From Kaistia geumhonensis (lineage in GTDB: Bacteria; Pseudomonadota; Alphaproteobacteria; Rhizobiales; Kaistiaceae): 64,000 bases of DNA. The stretch spans positions 248,001 to 312,000 of the forward strand of contig NZ_JAUSWJ010000001.1 in assembly GCF_030815145.1 (NCBI RefSeq), read 5' to 3'. The notes beneath the pieces were generated by a model that was not told the origin of the DNA, made no database searches, and saw only the letters and a list, made by a program, of their open reading frames with translations. Shown piece after piece: positions 17,916 through 27,142 of this stretch; position 1 is the first letter of the stretch; each line of letters starts with the position of its first letter. Made by a program: the position numbers and the translations under genes.

Positions 17916-18637
17916 TGGCGGACGCCGGAATCGGCGGAGGTGGGGCGACGGGCGGGATGGCGCATCTTGCGCGGCTGTTGCAGCTCTCGGATTCCACTTT
18001 GCCGATCGGCTCCTTCGCCTTCTCCAACGGCCTCGAATCCGCGCTGCAGACCGGCGTGGTGAAGGACGCCGAGAGCCTTCATCGATATGTCGAGATGATG
18101 CTGCGCCAAACAGCGCGGATGGACGGCGTCGCGCTCCTGCATGCTCATCGCGCCGCGTTGGCCGGAGACGGCGATGCCATCAGGCATGCTGACCAAGAGC
18201 TTTTCTGCCGCCGTGTCGGTGAAGAGCAGCAGATGATGCTGACCCGGGTCGGCAAGAAATTCGCGGAACTCACCCTGAAGATCACGCCGTCGCCGGCCCT
18301 GGAGCGGTGGCTTGCCGATATCCGGTCCGGCCTGACGCCGGGCTGCTATCCGGTGGGCCAGGCGGTCGCGCTCGCTCACCTGGGCGCCAGCGAGCGCGAG
18401 GCGTTCGTGATGCACCAGTATGGCGTCGGGTCGATGATCCTCTCGGCCGCGCTGCGCCTGATGCGCATCGATCATCTCGAAACGCAGCGTATCCTCTTCC
18501 GCGCCCAGGCCCGGGTCGAGGACGACTATTGCGGGGCGCGCGATCTCACGCTCGAGGAGATGTCGTCTTTCGCGCCCATCTTCGATGTCCTCGTCGCTCA
18601 TCACACGACCACGCATGTCCGCCTGTTCATGAACTGA
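17912..18637 (+). CDS. ureF: Urease accessory protein UreF
   Basis: A 241-residue UreF, the GTPase-regulating scaffold of the urease activation complex. Family signatures: LLQLSDSTLPIGSFAFSNGL near the N-terminus and the C-terminal SFAPIFDVLVAHHTTTHVRL. The ATG at 17912 overlaps the ureE stop; a second ATG one codon downstream also fits. The stop lies 27 bases before ureG. Confidence 0.95.
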   Translation: MMADAGIGGGGATGGMAHLARLLQLSDSTLPIGSFAFSNGLESALQTGVVKDAESLHRYVEMMLRQTARMDGVALLHAHRAALAGDGDAIRHADQELFCRRVGEEQQMMLTRVGKKFAELTLKITPSPALERWLADIRSGLTPGCYPVGQAVALAHLGASEREAFVMHQYGVGSMILSAALRLMRIDHLETQRILFRAQARVEDDYCGARDLTLEEMSSFAPIFDVLVAHHTTTHVRLFMN

Positions 18638-18664
18638 ACAGAGCGGCGGCAAGGAGAGCAGCTC

Positions 18665-19312
18665 ATGAAGAAGATCACCCGTATCGGCATCGGCGGACCC
18701 GTCGGCTCCGGCAAGACCGCGGTCATCGAGACCATCACGCCCCGCCTGATCGATCTCGGCATCAAGCCGCTGATCATCACCAACGACGTCGTGACGACGG
18801 AGGACGCCAAGCAGGTTCGGCGTACGCTGAACGGCATCCTGGTCGAGGAGAAGATCGTCGGCGTGGAAACCGGCGCATGCCCGCATACGGCGGTGCGCGA
18901 AGACCCGTCGATGAACATCGCGGCGGTCGAGGAACTCGAGGAGAAGTACCCCGACAGCGACGTCATCCTGATCGAGTCGGGTGGCGACAATCTCACGCTG
19001 ACCTTCAGCCCCGCGCTGGCCGACTTCTACATCTACGTCATCGATGTCGCGGCGGGCGACAAGATCCCGCGGAAGAATGGGGCCGGGGTCTGTCAGTCCG
19101 ACATCCTCGTGATCAACAAGAAGGATCTGGCTCCCTATGTCGGCGCCAGCCTCGAAGTCATGGACCGTGACTCCAAGCTGATGCGCGGCAAGAAGCCGTT
19201 CCTCTTCACCAACTGCAAGACTGGCGAGGGCATTGACGATCTCATCCGCATGATCCTCGACATGGCGCTCTTCGACGTGAAGGTCAAAGAGCCCGCGACT
19301 GCGAGCGCCTGA
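18665..19312 (+). CDS. ureG: Urease accessory GTPase UreG
   Basis: A 215-residue SIMIBI-class GTPase that drives nickel insertion into urease. The P-loop [10 protein letters not shown], the metal-binding CPH motif in [17 protein letters not shown], the ESGGDNL Walker B-like segment and the base-recognition NKKDL motif are all intact. It follows ureF and is four bases from ureD. Confidence 0.98.
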   Translation: MKKITRIGIGGPVGSGKTAVIETITPRLIDLGIKPLIITNDVVTTEDAKQVRRTLNGILVEEKIVGVETGACPHTAVREDPSMNIAAVEELEEKYPDSDVILIESGGDNLTLTFSPALADFYIYVIDVAAGDKIPRKNGAGVCQSDILVINKKDLAPYVGASLEVMDRDSKLMRGKKPFLFTNCKTGEGIDDLIRMILDMALFDVKVKEPATASA

Positions 19313-19316
19313 CACG

Positions 19317-20252
19317 ATGGCACTTCACGAGCAGCTCGGACGCCTCGATGCGGCGCGCGAGGTCAGCGGCTATCAGGGCGAGCCGGCGCAGATGCGCGCG
19401 GCGGCGCCCGGCAAAGTCGGCGAGCTTCGACTCGGCTTTGCACTCCGTGGCGGTCGCTCGGTGCTTTGCGATCTCTATCGCGTGGCGCCTCTGCTCGTGC
19501 AGCGTGCCCTCTATTTCGACGAGGCCATGCCCGAGCTCCCGATCTGCTCGATCATCTCGATTGGTGGCGGCATCCTGCAGGGCGACAGATACCGGATCGA
19601 CATCCGGGTCGAGGCGGGCGCGTCGGCCCATGTGACATCGCAGAGCGCCAATCGCGTCCATCAGATGGATGCGAACTACGCCTCCCAGCATCAGACGATC
19701 GCGGTCGAGAGCGGCGCCTATCTCGAATACCTGCCCGATTTCACGATCCTCTACCGCGACTCCCGCTTCATCAGTCAGACGGATCTGGTCGTCGCCGAGG
19801 ATGCGACGGTGCTCTACGGCGAAATGGTCCTTGCCGGCCGCAAGCATCATCACGTCGAGGAGCGGTTTGGCCTCGATCTGCTTTCGATGGCGATATCGAT
19901 CCGCCGTCCCGATGGCAGGAAGCTCTTTGCCGAAAAGCTCCTGATCGAGAAGGGCGACGCAATGATCGATCATCCCGCGGTCATGAAGGGCTTCGACGCC
20001 TTCGCCAATATCCTCTGCATCACCCCTGAGGCTGTCGCATCGCGGATCGTCGAACGGTACGAGAACCGTTTTCCGGAAGGCGAGGCGAGAGCGCTTTCGG
20101 GCGTCAGCCGCCTGCCGAACGGCGCCGGCCTCATGCTGCGAGCCGTCGGCATCGAGAGCTACGACGTCCGCCGCGAAGTCCGCCGCTTCTGGACAATCGT
20201 CCGGGAGGAAGCCCGCGGGCGCACCCTCCCCACCGAATTTCTCTGGCGCTGA
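19317..20252 (+). CDS. ureD: Urease accessory protein UreD
   Basis: A 311-residue UreD/UreH, which binds apo-urease and recruits UreF/UreG. Recognisable motifs: FDEAMPELPICSIISIGGGI and GDRYRIDIRVEAGASAHVTS, then a YLEYLPDFTILYRDSRFISQ stretch. In most rhizobial urease loci ureD comes first; here it is last, as in Yersinia, Brucella ure-2 and Gram-positive clusters, which suggests that this locus has a separate ancestry. Confidence 0.95.
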   Translation: MALHEQLGRLDAAREVSGYQGEPAQMRAAAPGKVGELRLGFALRGGRSVLCDLYRVAPLLVQRALYFDEAMPELPICSIISIGGGILQGDRYRIDIRVEAGASAHVTSQSANRVHQMDANYASQHQTIAVESGAYLEYLPDFTILYRDSRFISQTDLVVAEDATVLYGEMVLAGRKHHHVEERFGLDLLSMAISIRRPDGRKLFAEKLLIEKGDAMIDHPAVMKGFDAFANILCITPEAVASRIVERYENRFPEGEARALSGVSRLPNGAGLMLRAVGIESYDVRREVRRFWTIVREEARGRTLPTEFLWR

Positions 20253-20267
20253 TTGAAAGAGATATCC

Positions 20268-21275
20268 ATGGCCGAGCTCAAGCGCAGTTTCGCGACGGAC
20301 TGTCTCAAGGGGACAAGCCAGGTCTTCTTCATGGAGAACGCGGTCACGGGCGCCCTGTTCTTCGTCGCGATGGCCTACGCGTCCTACGCGTCCGGCGTCT
20401 GGGCCACCACAATTGGATCGGCCGTCGGCGTCGTTGTCGCGACGTTGACCGCGCGCTTGCTCGAATGCGACGAGAAATCGATTGAGTCCGGCCTCTTCGG
20501 TTTCAACGGCGTCCTTGTCGGCGCCGCACTGCCGACCTTCATTGCTGCCTCTCCCCAGCTATGGGTCTATGTGGTTGTCGGCTCGGCTGCGAGCACGGTG
20601 ATCACTGCGGCTTTCAGCGCGACGCTGACTGCAAAGTGGGGCATACCGGGATCGACGGGTCCCTTTGTGCTGACCGGGTGGCTGATGGTCGCGGGCGCCT
20701 ATTCGTTCGGGGCGCTTGATGTGACGGGCGATGCGCCGAAGCTCGCCACCGACTATCTCCAGGGGCTGCAGCCGATCCCGGCGCCGATCGAGCTGGTCCA
20801 GATTTTCTTCCGCAATATCGGCCAGGTCTATCTGCTCGGCAGCGAGATCTCTGGCGTCATCATACTTCTCGGAATCTTCATTGCATCTGTCCCCGCCGGT
20901 ATTGCCGCGGCGCTCGGCTCGCTGGTCGCAATGGTCGTCTCGATCGGGATGGGCGCCGATCCCGTCGTGGTCAGCCAGGGCCTCTATGGCTTCAGCCCGG
21001 TGCTGACGGCCATGGCTGTGGGTTTGATCTTCCTGGAGAAGTCGCCGCGGGTGGCGATCTACGCCTTGCTTGCGACCGTGGTGACGGTGTTCGTGCAGGG
21101 TGCGCTCGACGTCATCGTTTCGCCGATGGGAATTCCGTCCTTCACCGCCCCCTACGTGCTGACGATGTACCTGTTCATCGCACCGAAGAAGCTGCTGGCG
21201 CCCCATCCCCACCAGCCGGTCGCCGGCCACATGGTGGGCCGCGCGAAGCCGGGGGCCGCGGTCGCAGGGAGCTGA
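20268..21275 (+). CDS. ureT: Urea transporter (UT/Yut family channel)
   Basis: A 335-residue urea channel of the UT family. Two homologous halves can be seen, each with a signature around the selectivity filter: LFGFNGVLVGAALPTFIA in the first half and LYGFSPVLTAMAVGLIF in the second. About ten membrane segments. It passes urea into the cell for the urease encoded upstream. ATG 20268 was chosen because GAAAGAGA precedes it; an upstream TTG directly after the ureD stop is less likely. It closes the urease operon proper. Confidence 0.92.
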   Translation: MAELKRSFATDCLKGTSQVFFMENAVTGALFFVAMAYASYASGVWATTIGSAVGVVVATLTARLLECDEKSIESGLFGFNGVLVGAALPTFIAASPQLWVYVVVGSAASTVITAAFSATLTAKWGIPGSTGPFVLTGWLMVAGAYSFGALDVTGDAPKLATDYLQGLQPIPAPIELVQIFFRNIGQVYLLGSEISGVIILLGIFIASVPAGIAAALGSLVAMVVSIGMGADPVVVSQGLYGFSPVLTAMAVGLIFLEKSPRVAIYALLATVVTVFVQGALDVIVSPMGIPSFTAPYVLTMYLFIAPKKLLAPHPHQPVAGHMVGRAKPGAAVAGS

Positions 21276-21312
21276 CGCCGAGGGCAGGCTTGATACTGCC
21301 GTCGAAGCCAAC

Positions 21313-21342
21313 GCCTTCCCGATGGCCGATCATCGGGAAGGC
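21313..21342 (+). terminator. Strong hairpin between the urea channel gene and amtB
   Basis: Perfect 11-bp inverted repeat GCCTTCCCGAT / ATCGGGAAGGC with an eight-base loop, 38 bases after the urea channel stop. No U-run follows, so it may act as a Rho-assisted terminator, an attenuator or an mRNA-stabilising stem rather than a classical terminator. Confidence 0.5.
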
Positions 21343-21409
21343 ATCCGAATTGCCCATTGCGTGCTTCGCCGACACGGTCGGAGACCACGCGTGAACGGAG
21401 GGAAACCCG

Positions 21410-22651
21410 ATGCAAGCCATCAGTGCCGGTGACACCGCCTTCGTCCTCATGTGCACGGCGCTCGTGTGCATGATGACGCCCGCTTTGGCCTTGTTCTATG
21501 GCGGGCTCGTGCGGCAGCGCGACATGCTGTCGATCATGATCCAGAACTTCGTCTGCATCGGCGTGGTCGGCCTCATCTGGGTCTTCGGCGGGTTCAGCCT
21601 CGCCTTCGGCCCAGATATCGGCGGCGTCATCGGCAGCATCGGGACCTATTTCGGCATGTATCATGTCGGGATCGAGCCCAATCCGACCTATGCGGCATCC
21701 GTGCCGTTCATGCTGGTCTTCGCCTATCAGATGATGTTCGCCATCATCACGCCGGCGCTGATGACCGGAGCCTTTGTCGGCCGCTTCCGCTTCGGCGCCT
21801 ATCTTCTGTTCATCGCGCTGTGGACGATCATCGTCTATCTCCCGGCGGCGCACTGGATCTGGGGCGGTGGTTTTCTGGCGAAGCTCGGCGTCGTCGATTT
21901 CGCCGGCGGAATCGTCATCCACACGGCGGCCGGCTTCTCCGCGCTCGCAACCGCGAAATATCTCGGCAAGCGCAAGATGCCGGCGGGCGAGCCGGAATCC
22001 TCGCCGGCCAGCCTGCCGCTCGTGGCGCTTGGCGCCGGGCTACTCTGGTTCGGCTGGTTCGGCTTCAACGCCGGCGGCGCCTATGCCGCGGACGCGCTGG
22101 CGGCCTATGCCTTCACCAACACGATGCTGGCCGGTTCGATCGCCATGCTGGTGTGGATGTTCTGGGAATGGCGCGAGAGCGGGCGGGCGTCCTTCTCGGG
22201 CGTCCTCGTCGGCGCCGTAGCCGGCCTCGCGACGATCACCCCGGCCTCCGGCTATGTCGAGCCGATGGCGGCGCTGGCCATCGGTGCCCTCGGCGCGACC
22301 GCCTGCTATCACGCCAAGCATGTTCAGAAGGCGCTCGGCATCGACGACACGCTGGAGGTCTGGCGCGCGCATGGCGTCGGCGGCATGACCGGCGCAATCC
22401 TGATCGGCGTGCTGGCGAGCTCGCATATCAACAAGGTCGAAGCGAGCGTTGGCCAACTCGGCATTCAGGTGCTCGCAGTCGCGATCGTCGCGGTCTACGC
22501 CTCGGTGATCACCCTCGTCCTGCTGAAAATACTCGACGCCTTCGGCATCCTCCGCGTGCCGGACGCGATCCAGATGTCCGGCCTCGACAAGGCCGAGACG
22601 GGCGAGAGCGCCTACCATCTCTGGGGCATGGACCGCTCGCTCCCGAAATAA
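21410..22651 (+). CDS. amtB: Ammonium transporter
   Basis: A 413-residue Amt/Rh family channel. The twin pore histidines are His171 (GGIVIHTAAGFSAL) and His321 (WRAHGVGGMTGAI); the Phe gate region (AYQMMFAIITPALMTGA) and about eleven membrane helices are present. GGAGGG precedes the ATG. No glnK lies next to it, unlike the usual glnK-amtB pair, so regulation by a PII protein encoded elsewhere is likely. Adjacent to urease it can recapture or release the ammonia made from urea. Confidence 0.95.
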   Translation: MQAISAGDTAFVLMCTALVCMMTPALALFYGGLVRQRDMLSIMIQNFVCIGVVGLIWVFGGFSLAFGPDIGGVIGSIGTYFGMYHVGIEPNPTYAASVPFMLVFAYQMMFAIITPALMTGAFVGRFRFGAYLLFIALWTIIVYLPAAHWIWGGGFLAKLGVVDFAGGIVIHTAAGFSALATAKYLGKRKMPAGEPESSPASLPLVALGAGLLWFGWFGFNAGGAYAADALAAYAFTNTMLAGSIAMLVWMFWEWRESGRASFSGVLVGAVAGLATITPASGYVEPMAALAIGALGATACYHAKHVQKALGIDDTLEVWRAHGVGGMTGAILIGVLASSHINKVEASVGQLGIQVLAVAIVAVYASVITLVLLKILDAFGILRVPDAIQMSGLDKAETGESAYHLWGMDRSLPK

Positions 22652-22814
22652 CGAGGATAGGCGATCCTCTCGTCATTTGGACGAAAAGCCAGCACGTCCG
22701 GCCGCAGAGGTCGGGCGTGCGTCACAAATTCTAAGGCCGGTCCGGCTCGAACTCTACGATGAGTCAGACCGTCGCCGTTGGGCGCTGTGGCCAACATAGT
22801 GACGGCTTGGGCGA

Positions 22815-23846
22815 CTATCGGTCTCTTGCCTTGACCAGGAACGAGTCGTCGAAGGTCTTGGAGAAATCGATGCTCGACGCGTTGAAGCTCGGATCCGTCG
22901 TGGCGATGAGGTTGAGCGCACTCTTCATGCTGGCCTCGTCGATGGCGCCGTCCGTCGAATAGGATTCCCGTGAGGCGATGAAAGCCTTGATGTAAAGGTC
23001 CTTGTCGCCCAGCCAGTACTCCTCGGGAACGGTCGCGGCGACCTCTTCCGGTGTCGCCGTCTCCAGCCATTTCAGCGTGCGGTAGAAGGCGTTGGTGAAG
23101 GCCTGAACCGTCTTCGGGTTCGCCTTGATGAAGCTCTCCTTGAAGTAGACCACCGCGGCAGGGTTCATCCCGCCGAAGAGTTGCTCCGTCCCCTCCGTCG
23201 TGCGGGTGTCGATCAGCACGTCGATGAGGCCGAGATCCTGCAGCTTCGATATGACCGGATCCAGATGCGCGATCGCGTCAATCTCGCCCCTTTGCATGGC
23301 GGCTACGGCCGAAGGGCCGCTGCCGACGCCGATGAACGACGCATCGTCGGACTTCAGCCCGGCCTTGGCAAAGGCATACTGGACGAGGATGTGCGTCGAC
23401 GAGCCCGGCGCGGTGACGCCGATCTTGGCGCCTTTGAGATTCGCGACCGTTTTCAGCTTGTCGGCTTCCGACTTGCGCACCGCGAGCACGATTCCAGGAT
23501 AGCGGCCAAGATCGATGACCGCGCGGATATCCTGCTTCTTCTGCTGCATCCGGATGGTGTGCTCATAGGCTCCGGTCACACCGTCCACGGAGCCGCCGAT
23601 CAGCGCCTGCAGCGACTTGGCGCCGCCACCGAAATCATTGATCGCGACATTGAGCCCCTCGTCCTTGAAGGAGCCCAGCCGCTCTGCGAGCGTCAGCGGG
23701 AGATAGTAGAGAAGCGGCTTGCCGCCGACACCGATGGTGACATTCGGCTTCTCGACCTCGGCGGCTTCGGCCACATCTAGGCCCGGCAGTGCGCCAAGCC
23801 CCTGCAGGACGAGGCTCGCGGCCAGAAGCAACGCCTGGACCTTCAT
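22815..23846 (-). CDS. ABC transporter substrate-binding protein (NMT1/SsuA-like)
   Basis: A 343-residue periplasmic binding protein with a cleavable signal peptide (MKVQALLLAASLVLQGLGAL, cut near AEAAE). The mature part has the family pattern YYLPLTLAERLGSFKDEGL, GGAKSLQALIGGSVDGV and LKGAKIGVTAPGSSTHILVQ, as in sulfonate, nitrate, taurine and pyrimidine-precursor binders. The ligand cannot be deduced. GGAGGA precedes the start. First-translated cargo partner of the permease and ATPase is encoded upstream in the same minus-strand operon. Confidence 0.92.
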   Translation of the reverse strand: MKVQALLLAASLVLQGLGALPGLDVAEAAEVEKPNVTIGVGGKPLLYYLPLTLAERLGSFKDEGLNVAINDFGGGAKSLQALIGGSVDGVTGAYEHTIRMQQKKQDIRAVIDLGRYPGIVLAVRKSEADKLKTVANLKGAKIGVTAPGSSTHILVQYAFAKAGLKSDDASFIGVGSGPSAVAAMQRGEIDAIAHLDPVISKLQDLGLIDVLIDTRTTEGTEQLFGGMNPAAVVYFKESFIKANPKTVQAFTNAFYRTLKWLETATPEEVAATVPEEYWLGDKDLYIKAFIASRESYSTDGAIDEASMKSALNLIATTDPSFNASSIDFSKTFDDSFLVKARDR

Positions 23847-23874
23847 GGATATTCCTCCCTCTTTGTCAGATTGC

Positions 23875-24669
23875 TCAGGTCTCGTTGCTGGCCGCCTGCG
23901 GGCGCCAGATAAGGAGGCGCCGCTCGACCCGCGTCACCAGCCAGTCGATGAGGAGAACGAACGCGGCCAGAATGACCATGCCGGCGAAGACGCCGGTCAC
24001 GTCGAAGACTCCCTCGGCTTGATGTATGAGATAGCCGAGGCCGGCGGCCGATCCGAGATATTCGCCGACCACCGCGCCGACGAGGGCGAAGCCGACCGCG
24101 GTGTGGAGCGAAGAGAACATCCACGACATCGCCGACGGCCAATAGACGTTTCGGAACAGTTGGCGCTCATTCATCCCCATCATGCGCGCATTGGCAAGCA
24201 CGACCGGGCTCACCTCCTTCACGCCCTGATAGACGTTGAAGAACACGATGAAGAACACCAGCGTCACGCCGAGCGCCACCTTCGACCAGATGCCGAGGCC
24301 AAACCACAGCATGAAGATCGGCGCCAGCACGACGCGCGGCAAGGCGTTCGCCATCTTCACATACGGGTCGAAAACGGCTGCGACTTTCGGCTTGCGGGCG
24401 AACCAGAAACCGACCACGACCCCGCCGACCGAGCCGATGACGAAAGCGAGCACGGTCTCGGTCAGCGTAATCCAGAGGTGCTTCCAGATCGTGCCGGTGA
24501 CGAACAGCGAGACGACCCGCGAAAAGACGTCCAGGGGCCTGGAGAAGAAGAACTCCGGCAGAAGCTCGCGACCACCGATCGAAACCGTTGCGCCGAATTG
24601 CCAGACGAGGAGCGCCAGGAACGCTACCAGGATCTGCAGCAGGAGGAGCTTTGCAGGATGCAGCTTCAT
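23875..24669 (-). CDS. ABC transporter permease (SsuC/TauC-like)
   Basis: A 264-residue inner-membrane permease with about six helices. The EAA-type cytoplasmic loop that contacts the ATPase is visible around ARMMGMNERQLFRNVYWPSA. Its start overlaps the end of the ATP-binding gene by four bases. It forms the channel for the importer whose binding protein follows 28 bases downstream. Confidence 0.92.
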   Translation of the reverse strand: MKLHPAKLLLLQILVAFLALLVWQFGATVSIGGRELLPEFFFSRPLDVFSRVVSLFVTGTIWKHLWITLTETVLAFVIGSVGGVVVGFWFARKPKVAAVFDPYVKMANALPRVVLAPIFMLWFGLGIWSKVALGVTLVFFIVFFNVYQGVKEVSPVVLANARMMGMNERQLFRNVYWPSAMSWMFSSLHTAVGFALVGAVVGEYLGSAAGLGYLIHQAEGVFDVTGVFAGMVILAAFVLLIDWLVTRVERRLLIWRPQAASNET

Positions 24670-25538
24670 GGCGTCTTGCTCGTCGGGCGCAGCCCGTCTT
24701 CATAGGCCTTGGCGACCTCGGCCCTGAGTTCGTTCCAGATGGCCCGGTGGATCGCGTGGAAGGCCGGATCAAGGCGTATCTCTGCGGCATCGCGCGGTCG
24801 AGCAAGCGGAACAGGAAAATTGCCGATGATGCGTGACTCGGGTCCGGCCGACATGATCACGACGCGGTCGGAGAGGGCGATCGCCTCTTCGAGGTCATGC
24901 GTGACGAAGAGGACCGCCTTGCGATCCTCGGCCCACAGTCCAAGGAGCAGAGCGCCCATGATCTGGCGGGTCTGTGCATCGAGCGGCCCGAACGGTTCGT
25001 CCATGAGCAGGATCTTCGGCTGCCGCACGAGAACCTGTGCGAGGCCCACGCGCTTGCGCTGGCCGCCGGACATCTGATGCGGGTAGCGGTCACCGAAGCG
25101 CGCGAGACCGATCTTCCCCAGCCATTCCTGCGCTTCCTCCAGCGCCTCTTTGCGCCGGACGCCCTTCACCTCGAGCCCAATCGCGACATTGTCGAGCGCG
25201 GTCTTCCACGGCATCAGGGCATCCTGCTGGAACAGATAACCCGCCTTGCCATTTAGCCCATGCAGGGGCTCGCCGAAGATGCGAACGCTGCCTTGTGAGG
25301 GCCGCAGCAGCCCGGCCGCCACGTTCAGCAGCGTGGACTTGCCGCAGCCGGTCGGACCGACGATCGCGACGAATTCGCCGTCGTTCACGTTGAGCGACGT
25401 GGGGCTGACGGCCTTGTAGTCAGCCCGGCCGGCGATGACGAAACTGATGCCGACATCGTTCAGCGACACGGCGATCGGCCGGGCGACTGACACCGCTTCA
25501 ACCGTCCCCGCGCTCTGCGCTAGCGGACCAGGCTGCAT
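24666..25538 (-). CDS. ABC transporter ATP-binding protein (SsuB/TauB-like)
   Basis: A 290-residue nucleotide-binding subunit. Walker A GPTGCGKST is at 61-69, the ABC signature SGGQ at 157-160 (MSGGQRKRVGLAQVLVRQP), Walker B LLMDEP at 177-182 and the H-loop in FVTHDLEEA. The N-terminal 20 residues are an extension without homology that I recognise. It is the first gene of the operon, with AGGG and GGA before ATG 25538. No thiamine-type riboswitch is seen upstream. Confidence 0.93.
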   Translation of the reverse strand: MQPGPLAQSAGTVEAVSVARPIAVSLNDVGISFVIAGRADYKAVSPTSLNVNDGEFVAIVGPTGCGKSTLLNVAAGLLRPSQGSVRIFGEPLHGLNGKAGYLFQQDALMPWKTALDNVAIGLEVKGVRRKEALEEAQEWLGKIGLARFGDRYPHQMSGGQRKRVGLAQVLVRQPKILLMDEPFGPLDAQTRQIMGALLLGLWAEDRKAVLFVTHDLEEAIALSDRVVIMSAGPESRIIGNFPVPLARPRDAAEIRLDPAFHAIHRAIWNELRAEVAKAYEDGLRPTSKTP

Positions 25539-25802
25539 CCCTGTTCCTTTTTGGCGTGACCAATGTGAAGGCTATGAACGAAGCAACTGAATGGAATTAG
25601 CTTTGTCTGACACGCGGCAGGCTAATGCGCTTTCAGCCAACTACTCGGCCGCTGGTTAAGATCAGCACAACTGGAACTAAGATCTCTGGAAGAGTGCCGC
25701 AGAGTTCGGAGTGGCGATGACGGCGCCCGTCGCGGTCTCGCGTGAGGGCGGACACGAAGCCTCAGCTGTCGGCAACTGGGGGCTCTCCGTGTGGCCTGAA
25801 AT

Positions 25803-25892
25803 TGGCGGATGGGGTGGGATTCGAACCCACGGAGGGCTTGCACCCTCGGCGGTTTTCAAGACCGCTGCCTTAAACCACTCGGCCACCCATCC
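25803..25892 (-). tRNA. tRNA-Ser (UGA)
   Basis: Reading the minus strand from 25892 gives a GGATGGG acceptor, the D-loop TGGCCGAGTGG, an anticodon loop CTTGAAA with anticodon TGA, a long class-II variable arm, GGTTCGAATCC in the T-arm, then CCCATCC, G and an encoded CCA ending at 25803. Length is 90 bases. Confidence 0.97.
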
Positions 25893-26377
25893 GAGCCTTG
25901 AACGCGTCAGCATTTCAGGCTCGGCGCTCGCTGCCGCGAAACGCACTTCTGCCGGCTTGCTACCGAACGGCCTCCGGGCCTCGGCTTTACCGCGCCCCCG
26001 ATCGTCGCGTCAACTCGCTCGGCCGCGCCGGCGCCGATGCACGTCAGGACGTTCGATGTTGTCCAGCATCACCGCGATCGTCGTAAGGCCAGGTCGGTTC
26101 CGAGCACCCTTCTCGTTCAGCCGCTGCCTCATCGCCTTGGTCAACCAAGTCGTCCCGTCGTCTATCTTGCGCTCGATCCCCAGCGGTTGCTCTAGTCGGT
26201 ATGCGGGGACTGGATAGTGCCTTGGTCGTGAGCGCTTCCCCGGTAACGCTGCTGGCGCAAGCCCGACCTGTTGTTGCGATCTGCGGCTGCCGATGGTGTG
26301 GCACAGGGGCCGAGCCCTGTGTGCAGCGAGCCGACCACACGGCTTGACATCACAGCGTGCGCGCTAACTCTCGGCTC
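25893..26377. other. Intergenic region with a possible decayed gene
   Basis: About 480 bases between tRNA-Ser and the CDP-alcohol transferase gene. On the minus strand a frame stays open for about 95 codons, ending with TGA at 26010-26012, and reads like protein (for example GIERKIDDGTTWLTKAMRQR), but it has no good start. It could be a remnant; otherwise nothing is seen. Confidence 0.35.
26344..26370 (+). promoter_or_regulatory. Possible sigma-70 promoter, possibly leaderless
   Basis: TTGACA at 26344-26349 is followed after 15 bases by TAACTC at 26365-26370. The downstream ATG at 26378 has no ribosome-binding site and lies seven bases after the -10-like element, which would fit a leaderless transcript. 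The short spacer makes this tentative. Confidence 0.3.
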
Positions 26378-27142
26378 ATGAGCATTGCCGCAACCGCGCT
26401 CGGCCGGCTGTCCCGGTTCTGCCGCGTCTTCGATGCGCCGTCGCCTTCGGGGGCGGCGGCGCGGCTTTTCGCCTGGACCCTGCTCATGGCGGCGCTGACG
26501 GCGGCGATCGCGCAGCGTCTCGAGCCTGCCGGCATTCCGCTCGGGATCAGCCTGTTCGCTTTGATGGCCGGCCTGGCGGTCGCGGGTTTGCGCAGCGGCT
26601 ATCCTCATGCGCGCCTCGGCCTCTGCAACATCGTCACGCTCAGCCGCGCCGCGCTCGCGTCGTCGCTCGTCGCGCCTTTGGCGGTGCCGGAGCCGATTGG
26701 AAACGTCGACGCCTGGCTCGTCGTCAGCGTCGCCACGATCGCGCTGGCGCTCGACGGGATCGACGGATGGCTGGCGCGGCGCAGCGGCCTCGCATCGTCA
26801 TTCGGCGCGCGCTTCGACATGGAGGTGGACGCGGCCCTCGGGCTCATCCTCGCCTTGCTGGTGCTCGATTCCGGCAAGCTCGGGTCCTGGGTCCTCGTGC
26901 TCGGCGCGATGCGCTATGTCTATGTCGCAGCCGGACTCGCGGTGCCGTGGCTGAACGGCTCACTGCCCGAAGCCTTTCGCCGCAAGGCGATCTGTGTCGT
27001 CCAGATTGCGGCCCTGATCGTCCTCAACGCGCCTGCCGTGAGCGGTCCGCCCGCCGCCTTGCTGGCGGCGGCGGCGACGCTGGCGCTCGGCTGGTCGTTT
27101 GCCATCGACATCGTCTGGCTCGCCCGGAGGCGGACATCGTGA
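26378..27142 (+). CDS. CDP-alcohol phosphatidyltransferase family enzyme
   Basis: A 254-residue membrane enzyme that carries the complete family motif: Asp126, Asp129, Gly130, Ala133-Arg134, Gly143, Asp147 and Asp151, in DGIDGWLARRSGLASSFGAR and the residues that follow. It transfers a phospho-alcohol from a CDP-linked lipid or alcohol to a second alcohol; the substrate is not fixed by the motif. About six hydrophobic helices flank the site. ATG 26378 was preferred to an upstream GTG at 26357. The TGA overlaps the GTG start of the next gene, so the two proteins are translationally coupled and likely act in one pathway. Confidence 0.88.
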   Translation: MSIAATALGRLSRFCRVFDAPSPSGAAARLFAWTLLMAALTAAIAQRLEPAGIPLGISLFALMAGLAVAGLRSGYPHARLGLCNIVTLSRAALASSLVAPLAVPEPIGNVDAWLVVSVATIALALDGIDGWLARRSGLASSFGARFDMEVDAALGLILALLVLDSGKLGSWVLVLGAMRYVYVAAGLAVPWLNGSLPEAFRRKAICVVQIAALIVLNAPAVSGPPAALLAAAATLALGWSFAIDIVWLARRRTS

